Assembly (NCBI GenBank): GCA_030374805.1
Contig: JARGSG010000015.1
Coordinates: 620,001 to 684,000, forward strand
Length of the DNA: 64,000 bases
Direction: 5' to 3'
Origin: Gracilaria gracilis
Lineage: Eukaryota; Rhodophyta; Florideophyceae; Gracilariales; Gracilariaceae
The translations under genes were made by a program, and so were the position numbers. The notes below the pieces were generated by a model that saw only the letters and a program-made list of their open reading frames with translations, was not told the DNA's origin and searched no databases. How positions within the stretch are numbered: the first letter of the stretch is position 1; each line of letters starts with the position of its first letter. Positions 57,488-64,000 of this stretch are shown here, piece by piece.

Positions 57488-57730
57488 TTAGCTTTTTTCA
57501 TATTCTGTAACGATAATCACAGAGTGCTTCCGTTCCTCTTTCGAGCCACACTGCGCTGATGGATATCCCACTCGGCATTCCATCACATACTGATTTGGAT
57601 CAATGTCATTGGTGGTGCTGCAATCACGACAATGATTTTGATGTCCTTGTTCTAGAGTTCTGGTTATGGCAAGACATGTTATGATCCAGACGTTTACATT
57701 GCATTCAAACTTACAGACCTTATCATTCCA
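57488..57730 (-). other. Unexplained Cys-rich open frame
   Basis: 80 codons open without an ATG, ending in TAA at 57488-57490. Segments such as 'NHCRDCSTTNDIDPNQYV' and 'MECRVGYPSAQCGS' carry seven cysteines in all and look like an extracellular or zinc-binding module. A GTAAGT word within its upstream part and a lack of start suggest an internal exon or a remnant. No family is recognised. Confidence 0.2.
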
Positions 57731-58800
57731 TCACAGCGAAGACGAGCCTTCTTTATCAGCCTATTGAATCGAACGTGTTGCCAATTGTGTTTTTAGTTGC
57801 TCTTTTCAACCAGGCGCCCAGCAGAGGCAAGAAACGAAGCCGTTCTAAGAAGGACATCTTGTATAATCGATAACATCAGTGCCTAACTAGTATTTTCTCT
57901 AATATTCCTCCTTGGTTTATCTGTGCAAGTCTTGGCATCTGAAAATAACTCTTATCAACCCAGAAGTTCAACATGAAGCATACACTACAAGCGAATACAC
58001 TGGATTTTTCAGAGACTGGTAAACCTTTCCTAACAGACAGCAGCAGGAGAGCTAGGAACGTTAACCCTTAACCAGAAGGCCGTTTCATTTTACAAGCATC
58101 TCTTCAGACATCATAACCATGATTGTAATATCTGAACTGCAGAAACATTACAGAGGCATTAGAGAATCTAACATTTCGCTGTGCTACAGCTTGTTCGGAT
58201 GACATCCTCTGTAGTACAAGTGTATGGCAGCAGGTTAGTGCCAAAGAATCACCGGGGTCTCGGGTAAAAGGGCGATGTTCGACAGCACACGACTGATACG
58301 ACAACGCGAAAAGGGGAAATTGTGAACCATTTACAACCAACTACTCGTGTGTTCCACATATTCTTGCCGTAGTCCTTCCAACAACAGTGATGTATCACAA
58401 GAGCGTGTTTGAGTCTCAGACTCGTTCTCTCGTCGTCCCCCAGCCATGAAGCTCTTTCCATTACTGTCTCTCTTTTGATGTTTGTGCAGAACCAACGTGG
58501 GGGATTTGCTCACGCGATTAAGCTTTTGGAAGTAGCGAACTCGGGCTTGTTTCCCCTGCCCACGATTCTCCATTCGAACAGTTGAGTGACCTCTTTACGT
58601 GAAAAGAACACTACAAGAAGTTTCGATATATGAACAAGCATGGAAACACTGGTAAATGAGTGCTTCAGTGCGTGGGCGCTGTTCCAGTCGTGAGGACATG
58701 GGCGACAGGCAAGTTTAACAGAGTAATGTGCACGTGTTTCCATTTATCTAGAAGAGAGCGCAGTTAACGATACTTTTGGCGCAATGCGCTGTGCAACGGG

Positions 58801-58831
58801 ACCTGTATCTACAGGTATTGTACCAAGGGTA
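58801..58831. promoter_or_regulatory. TACCAASGGTA palindrome, copy 6, with second palindrome
   Basis: TACCAAGGGTA at 58821-58831 follows, after 4 nt, a separate palindrome ACCTGTATCTACAGGT (58801-58816, 7-bp arms). The pair lies about 450 nt from the 3' end of the cyclophilin gene. Two dyads side by side suggest a composite site (inference). Confidence 0.4.
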
Positions 58832-59278
58832 CCAATAGTTGATGCAATGCCAGCCCGTCGTACCACTCAGAAAGAATTTAGGGATCATGGGAGACTGCCG
58901 GATGTTGCGTTGCTCCAGCTATTGGTAACAAAAGCAAGGACGGATGCTTAGTTTCTTCAAACATGCGACGACTGTTGGCAAATCGAATATTGATATCCAC
59001 AGGTGAGGAGGTATGATGTTCAAGGAACCAGAAAGGATCTCGTGACTGCGTGATGCGTTGGTGTCGCTAGTCAATCCCAACTAATGCATCCCAAGGCCAA
59101 TACGTTTCAAGTAGGCCTCAAGCATGACAAGTTAATGATTTCTCATGGTGATAATGCTGATTGGAAGCGACGCGTAGATTAGATTGGCACTCAAAGGGCA
59201 CCGGGATGAGTTCCCGTGTTTAATGACATGTAAGCAGCAAAACTTTGCTTCTAGTCGGTGGCACCCATGAGTGTTTGT

Positions 59279-60159
59279 CTAAAAGCTTACTTCGTACGGA
59301 GCATCCAAGTCGATGGTTCCACAATCTGCAACGGTGACCTTCTCCTTCGGACGATCCATTGGTCCCATACTTAACTTCTCCATGCGATCAAGCACATCAT
59401 GCCCTGAAATGATCTTGCCGAACACTACATGACGGCCATCTAACCATGGAGTGTCCTTGAAGGTAACAAAAAATTGAGCGCCGTTGGTGTTTGGGCCGGC
59501 GTTGGCCATAGACAGCACGCCGCGTCCTACGTGCTGTAGAGATTGGTATAATTAACTGCGGTAAGTTTCGGCAAGGAGCTTAGTGGAGGAACAAAAGGGG
59601 TGGCGTACGTACTTGCAAGCTGAAATTCTCATCATCAAATTTGGCGCCATAGATAGACTTTCCACCCGTACCATCGCTGTTCTCGAAGTCGCCTAATCAG
59701 GAAGCGCGGGAAAAGGCAGAGGAGATCAAAGAGGGTCAGAAGAGCAATCTCGAGACCTGGTACACATACCCTTGTACTCGAGATTGGAACAAATGTGTGT
59801 GGCATACCTCCTTGGGCCTGGTTCAAAGGATGGTTGATTTGAAAACACGAAAGCGGTGTCAGTCAGAGTGAGTATGCGAACAGGGAAAGGGTGAGCCAGA
59901 TACGCACCATAAAGCCAGGAATAACTCGGTGGAAGATGCTGTTCTTGTAGCCATATCCCTCGGTGTGAAGCGCTAGGTGCTTGAAGTTCTTGGCGGTCTT
60001 GGGGACGGTTTCACCAAAGAGACCGAACACCATGCGGCCAGCGGGCTCACCGCCGATGGACATGTCGAAGAAGACATGGTCCGTGACCTTGCCCGATTGT
60101 GTGGCGCTGACGGAGAGGAAGAAGGCGGCGAGGACGGTGGCGAGGTGAAGAAAAGCCAT
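59279..60159 (-). CDS. Secreted/ER cyclophilin, peptidyl-prolyl isomerase (four exons)
   Basis: Exons 60159-59908, 59817-59808, 59692-59613 and 59533-59279 encode 198 residues. The second exon is only 10 nt (GCCCAAGGAG). Introns are 90, 115 and 79 nt with GTGCGT, GTATGC and GTACGT donors. A signal peptide ([19 protein letters not shown]) predicts ER entry, as in cyclophilin B. Catalytic residues are all present: Arg and Phe in 'FHRVIPGFM', Gln in 'AQGGDFEN', Trp and His in '[12 protein letters not shown]'. '[15 protein letters not shown]' is standard. The micro-exon supplies the essential AQG of the active site. No KDEL-like end is seen (ends APYEVSF), so it may be secreted or vacuolar. Confidence 0.95.
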
Positions 60160-61299
60160 GGTTATGACGAGCGGCGGATTTGATCTGTGAGCCTCTGTCT
60201 GATGAAAAAGACAGAGAGCGAGAGAGGCGGTTGTTCGTTTCGAATCTTGGTCGCGAGCTGCATGTGCCTGAAGAGGAAGGTAATTGATTGAAAATGGAAC
60301 CAAAAATCGAAACGCGCCACGTGGCCACGTGAATTAAAAGCATGATAATATTATTATGATATCGGTAAGCTCCACCAACGTCTCCTTCTCACGGGGCTCA
60401 GCAGCTCTCCTGGCTCCGCCACGTCTTCGCCACGTCTTCGCCACGTCTTCGTCACGTCTTCGCCACCTGCGCCAGGCTGGGCTCCTCTCTCCGATGCCGC
60501 CCCCTCGGGGTCAGTGTCCTACATAGATACCGATAGACACGCGCCAGAGCCCCGTATTCCTGGTCAACCTCGAGCCCAGAAGCAAGGGTCGCGTACCCCT
60601 CTTGTATCGGCTTCGGCCTCCTACAACCCTGTTGCGATGATTCATTCGACCGTTCGGTCGTCTCCCTTCGATTGCCTAATCCTCTTCTTGCCCACTGGCG
60701 CATCTCTACGTCTGTCCCGATAACCCTCGCTTCTCAGCTCAGCGCCTTCTCAACTTTCAAATGTGCAGTCCAGAATGCAGCAGCCGCCATCGCATTGCCA
60801 TTCAAATCGGGTATGAATGCTGTGCGTTGGAACTACTTGGCTGTTTCGAAACGGTTCTTGTTTTAACTTTTATCGCTTTCGTGTCACACCGCTCCTTCTC
60901 TACCTGTTTACTACAGTATGTTTTACAGATCATCAGAAGATCTAAACCTCTCTCGCTCACAATTCACATGACGAATCCACCACATGCGCCTGGCGCAACA
61001 GGCTTCGTTCTCGGCGGTGTCCGCGTTAATTTTATCGATCGACTGTGGCTGAACGTTCTCACATTTGGCTCTTTAACGGCTTTACTAACGCGTAACGCAT
61101 TAATTTAATGTCTCCCGTTCCGAAGCTCAGCCTCATTTGTCTACATCGGAGCCGCAAGATGCATCTGATCCGTGAATAGCAGCACGACAACAACATTCCT
61201 TTCTTTCTTATAAAGCATCGATAAAATGGCAACTCACGTCAGTCTTCACTATCAACTAGCCGTCAAGCAGGTGCCGTTCGAAACGTTTGTCGCAAAATC
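60160..61299. promoter_or_regulatory. Divergent region, cyclophilin / C2H2 protein
   Basis: 1.1 kb. The cyclophilin side carries an ACGTGG/CCACGTG cluster near 60317-60330 and an 11-nt tandem repeat at 60421-60464. Open frames at 60452-60703 (minus) and 60761-61108 (plus) have no family resemblance. ACGTG is the core of the ER-stress/G-box element, which would suit an ER chaperone; this is inference. Confidence 0.45.
60421..60464. repeat. 11-nt tandem repeat, four copies
   Basis: ACGTCTTCGCC repeated four times with one substitution. Each unit begins ACGTC, so the array is also a row of potential bZIP cores upstream of the cyclophilin gene. Confidence 0.85.
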
Positions 61300-61758
61300 A
61301 TGGATTCCAATCAATCAAATCTTTCACCCTTAACGAAACAAAGAAAGCAGCATTGGAGCATTGTACTGGACAACGAAGCCTCAGATGCTCAACCTGCCTC
61401 GAACAACGCCAATCTTCATTCAAGGGAACAGAAGGTCTGCCCCTACTGTAATCGCCGTTTCTCTGGAATTTCAAACCTCAACAAGCATATCAATGGCGTT
61501 CATCGTCGTTTTAGACCTTTTACTTGCTCCGATTGTGGTTCTTCTTTTCAGTACCGGTCGGGATTGAAGGCTCATATTCGGTCCGTACATCTAGGGTTGA
61601 AGCCGTACAAGTGCAACTTTTGTCAAAGACCTTTTAGCGATCGTTCGAATATGCTCAAGCACATCAACAAACTCCATAGCAGTTCATATGACTCCACAGA
61701 ATGCGAACACTCGAGCCCCAACGCTTCATCTTCGAGCATCGCGTCCATATGTTCTTGA
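61300..61758 (+). CDS. Three-finger C2H2 zinc-finger protein
   Basis: 152 residues with three consecutive C2H2 fingers: 'CPYCNRRFSGISNLNKHI' then H, 'CSDCGSSFQYRSGLKAHI' then H, and 'CNFCQRPFSDRSNMLKHI' then H. The linkers are partly TGEKP-like ('RRFRPFT', 'LGLKPYK'), as in DNA-binding fingers. Flanks are Ser/Asn-rich. A likely sequence-specific transcription factor; target unknown. The ATG at 61300 is the only start that includes all fingers with a normal N-terminus. No intron. Confidence 0.85.
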   Translation: MDSNQSNLSPLTKQRKQHWSIVLDNEASDAQPASNNANLHSREQKVCPYCNRRFSGISNLNKHINGVHRRFRPFTCSDCGSSFQYRSGLKAHIRSVHLGLKPYKCNFCQRPFSDRSNMLKHINKLHSSSYDSTECEHSSPNASSSSIASICS

Positions 61759-62599
61759 TATCTTCGTTCATCACCTGGTCGGTGTATATATTCTGGCGTT
61801 GCTCATGTTGGTCCTTTGTAAGAACCATGATCAGTGGATGAGCAGCTCGTCTTTCGAAAGAATGCGCAGGCACTGGATTACTCTCTCCGGGTTCTCCTTT
61901 GAACGCAATTTTTTTCTTCTTGTTTCTTCGATGTGGGGGTTGGGACTTACACTATGTAGCAAAGGACATGCAAAACAGGAGACAGGCAAGAGTCTTCTGG
62001 GAAAATGTCCACAGTCTCTGAGGCTATACGATGTGGGGATGAGACCATAGACGAAAGTTCTTGTGGAAACCAAGGCACGACATTTGGGTTTAGTGGAGCT
62101 GCCTAGTCAAACAGTTTTGTACGTCGCACACTACAGTATTGCTGTATTCACTCTTCAGGAAGTCTCAGAGGTATCGCCATCTTCGCAGATATCCCCGGTT
62201 TCCGAGTGCGGAAGAAGTAAACACATATAGCCTTCGGTTGACAGTCGGTTCAAATGAAAAGCGGAATGCAGTTAGAATGATCACGGTGTTTGAGGCCTCT
62301 TGATCACTGATGCAACATGGGCATAGACTCTTAACCAGAGGGTTTGCGTTGCTTGTGTCCAGGGAACAACAGATTACTTCGGAATATTGCGCGGAGCGCT
62401 CCTCCCTATATAGATTGCATAAACGCCAAACGAACAACTTCTTTGTACTGGTCCTCAGCTTCGGAACAATGCGTAGCGTTCAACCAGGTGCGATGGTCGA
62501 CAATGACTTAGGAAAACTATACATGTTTCAATTCTTGTAAGCACAGCCGTTAGTGCAAACCAGTGTCGGTACTGCAATCGAAGACCGGACAAAGCTCGG
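61759..62599. other. Convergent intergenic region
   Basis: 841 nt between the C2H2 protein and the SRP72 stop. Short frames only, none recognised. It probably holds 3' UTRs. Confidence 0.4.
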
Positions 62600-64000
62600 C
62601 TACTTCCGACCTTTCTTCCTTCTTTGCATTCGTGGTCGACTTCGTGGTGGCAAGGCATTGGCCTGAGCAGACGAGGCCTTAGACGCAGCCTTGTCGCCCA
62701 TGTTTTGAGCAGCAGCTTCAGCTGATGTTGCATCAGCTCCTTGGGAACCTCGGAAAGGTGCTTGATCTCTTTTTGCTTTCTTCTTTCTGTAACCCGACCG
62801 TAGTGTTTTCGGCAGCCACCTCTCTGGGTCGGGTGGAGGGCCATCTGGGTCGAAGTTCTTGGGTAATCTCTTCTTCTTGGGTTTCTTCTTTTTCTCTTGA
62901 CGATGAATCGCTGTATGCAATTTGTCTTTGTCATCGATCGTGGTATCAAAAGTTCGATTCGACATGTGCCTTCGTTTTGGAGGCGGGAGCTGTTCTAGCC
63001 TTTCAGCATCTTCTGCCGTCGCACGCAAGCTCGTGCCTGGGATTGCGGATGCAATACGATCTGCTTCGTCCGGATCAAAATGTGAAGTAGCGACCACCAA
63101 TTGTGCTGTGGTGAGTGCATCGTTACTAGAAGCTTTTATACAGCCCCTAAGAATGTCAGCGCTTTCTCGATACAAGCCGTTTCTGAGAAGCATTGCAGCG
63201 AGTTCACGGCTAGCACTCGTTTTCAGATCACCACTCGTACTTGAGATTAACTTCTTCAGAAGAGATATACCATCCTGGTACTGATCACATTGCTCTAGGA
63301 AAGATGCAGCCGTGCAAATTGCAGCAGGGCTATCTGGGAACAGCTCCTGAAGCAGTTCCGCGGCCCTCTTGTGTTCACCATGCGAAGCAGCTAGCTGGAT
63401 TCTCGCTGCCCGAATAATGGGAGTGTCTACAGCTTCCAAAAGTATCTTATCAGCGTTCTTTAGCTGCCCTTTCTTGGCTTGGAGACTTGCTTCAAGCAGA
63501 CGTACAAGGGCATCGTCTGAGTAATGCACTTTCAACATCTCGATTTCAGAACGACAGGCATCGAGTCTGCCCATCTGCACAAAAAGCACTGCTCGGTTCC
63601 TGCCCATTGCCTGGCGCTGGTGTGAAGTAAGCTTTCGGACCACGTTCTTGCTGGCTGTCGTCTTCATTTTCTTCAGTCCTTCAACTAGCGCTTCATGTTG
63701 TTGTTTCGATAACGTTCTTATGTCGTCCTGGGCAACAGAAAGGGTAGATTTCTCAAGGGCGAGTTGCCCAATTGCCACAGTAAGATTGTTAGCCGCTACA
63801 GCTAGAGATGCAGCATCACACCTTCGTCCGCTAACGACTTCGTGGTATGAACGCCTGGAAGCTTCAATATTTCCGGCCATGTGATTCAAATACGCCTGTT
63901 GCACAAAAAGTGGAGCAGTTGCTTCTTCAATATCATCATCTTCCTCGTCAAGTTCGGAATTAATTAAAGCTTCCGCCTTTTCTAAACAACCCCCAGCGGT
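62600..64000 (-). CDS. SRP72: Signal recognition particle subunit SRP72 (5' end outside window)
   Basis: The frame is open to the right edge, giving at least 466 residues; the N-terminal TPR part lies beyond 64000. SRP72 binds SRP68 and 7SL RNA in the cytosolic SRP. TPR-like helices run from 'EEATAPLFVQQAYLNHMAG' through 'LVRLLEASLQAKKGQLKNA' to 'CIKASSNDALTTAQLVV'. The RNA-binding motif near the C-terminus is distinctive: 'KKKKPKKKRLPKNFDP' followed by 'PDPERWLPKTLRSGYRKKK'. A basic Ala/Arg tail ends the protein. No intron is seen in the part present. Confidence 0.95.
   Translation of the reverse strand, partial: TAGGCLEKAEALINSELDEEDDDIEEATAPLFVQQAYLNHMAGNIEASRRSYHEVVSGRRCDAASLAVAANNLTVAIGQLALEKSTLSVAQDDIRTLSKQQHEALVEGLKKMKTTASKNVVRKLTSHQRQAMGRNRAVLFVQMGRLDACRSEIEMLKVHYSDDALVRLLEASLQAKKGQLKNADKILLEAVDTPIIRAARIQLAASHGEHKRAAELLQELFPDSPAAICTAASFLEQCDQYQDGISLLKKLISSTSGDLKTSASRELAAMLLRNGLYRESADILRGCIKASSNDALTTAQLVVATSHFDPDEADRIASAIPGTSLRATAEDAERLEQLPPPKRRHMSNRTFDTTIDDKDKLHTAIHRQEKKKKPKKKRLPKNFDPDGPPPDPERWLPKTLRSGYRKKKAKRDQAPFRGSQGADATSAEAAAQNMGDKAASKASSAQANALPPRSRPRMQRRKKGRK

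Larger units (their letters stand above)
53978..59278. other. 5.3 kb gene-poor region
   Basis: The largest stretch without a recognised gene, and visibly more A/T-rich than the block to its left. It has only short frames, a long poly-T run (54279-54296), two strong hairpins (54632-54662 and 56154-56176), two palindrome copies (54190 and 58821) and a Cys-rich open frame (57488-57730, minus). A second minus-strand frame at 56688-56912 (74 codons, ATG) has no family resemblance. No reverse transcriptase, integrase or transposase motif was found. It may be decayed repeat DNA, a long non-coding locus or a multi-exon gene I could not assemble. Confidence 0.5.

Noticed and set aside
59281-59292. GTAAGC...TTTTAG at the cyclophilin 3' end as a further intron
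   Set aside because: Far too short for an intron; the in-frame TAG is the natural stop and length fits the family.

Overview
This window is a stretch of nuclear genome from a photosynthetic eukaryote, most likely a red alga. The species cannot be read from the sequence. It carries eukaryotic-only genes (NUP93, PRP38, SRP72, NOP56, PABPN1, RFWD3, a KIP/KRP-type CDK inhibitor) beside nuclear genes for plastid proteins (shikimate kinase, MGDG synthase, a PsbP-like lumen protein, a lumen-targeted methyltransferase, a tandem YCII protein). The plastid proteins begin with simple transit peptides that have a phenylalanine near the N-terminus and no ER signal, as expected for primary plastids of red algae or glaucophytes. 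Genes are mostly intronless. Where introns occur they are 83-133 nt (one of about 514 nt), and the usual 5' splice site is GTACGT.

Layout. 1-2.9 kb: no recognised gene. 2.9-7.5 kb: SERBP1/Stm1-like and PsbP-like genes sharing a very GC-rich divergent promoter, then MIC10, LTO1 and a hypothetical gene whose stop codon lies 1 nt from that of LTO1. 7.5-14.7 kb: CDK inhibitor, the Hsp90 co-chaperones AHA1 and p23 as a divergent pair, BUD32, shikimate kinase, a new three-exon 68-residue membrane protein, and PABPN1. 15.5-19.9 kb: a dynactin-p62-like gene next to a PRP38 remnant, an unknown acidic protein, and cytochrome b5. 21-28 kb: mitochondrial L27, NOP56, a PHD+CW zinc-finger protein, and NDUFS8. 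28-34.8 kb: a LINE remnant, a Uma2-type nuclease-fold gene, a decayed dynactin-p62-like copy beside intact PRP38, and a Ser-rich protein. 35-45 kb: NUP93, RFWD3-like, an FkbM methyltransferase, and a PH-domain pseudokinase. 45-54 kb: a strongly GC-rich block with PI31, MGDG synthase, YCII protein, lumen methyltransferase, SUT-like sugar transporter and a RING protein. 54-59.3 kb: a gene-poor, more AT-rich stretch with hairpins and one unexplained Cys-rich open frame. 59.3-64 kb: cyclophilin with a 10-nt micro-exon, a three-finger C2H2 protein, and SRP72, which runs off the right edge.

Shared themes. Several neighbours belong together: the AHA1/p23 head-to-head pair, and the plastid cluster MGD1-YCII-lumen methyltransferase. 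Convergent genes are packed to within 1-16 nt. Two observations stand out. One is an inverted ~0.9 kb duplication (15.5-16.4 kb versus 32.0-32.9 kb) in which each copy keeps a different gene of an ancestral convergent pair. The other is a recurrent palindrome, TACCAA(C/G)GGTA, found six times, mostly in promoters and intergenic DNA. No CRISPR array, rRNA or convincing tRNA gene was seen.
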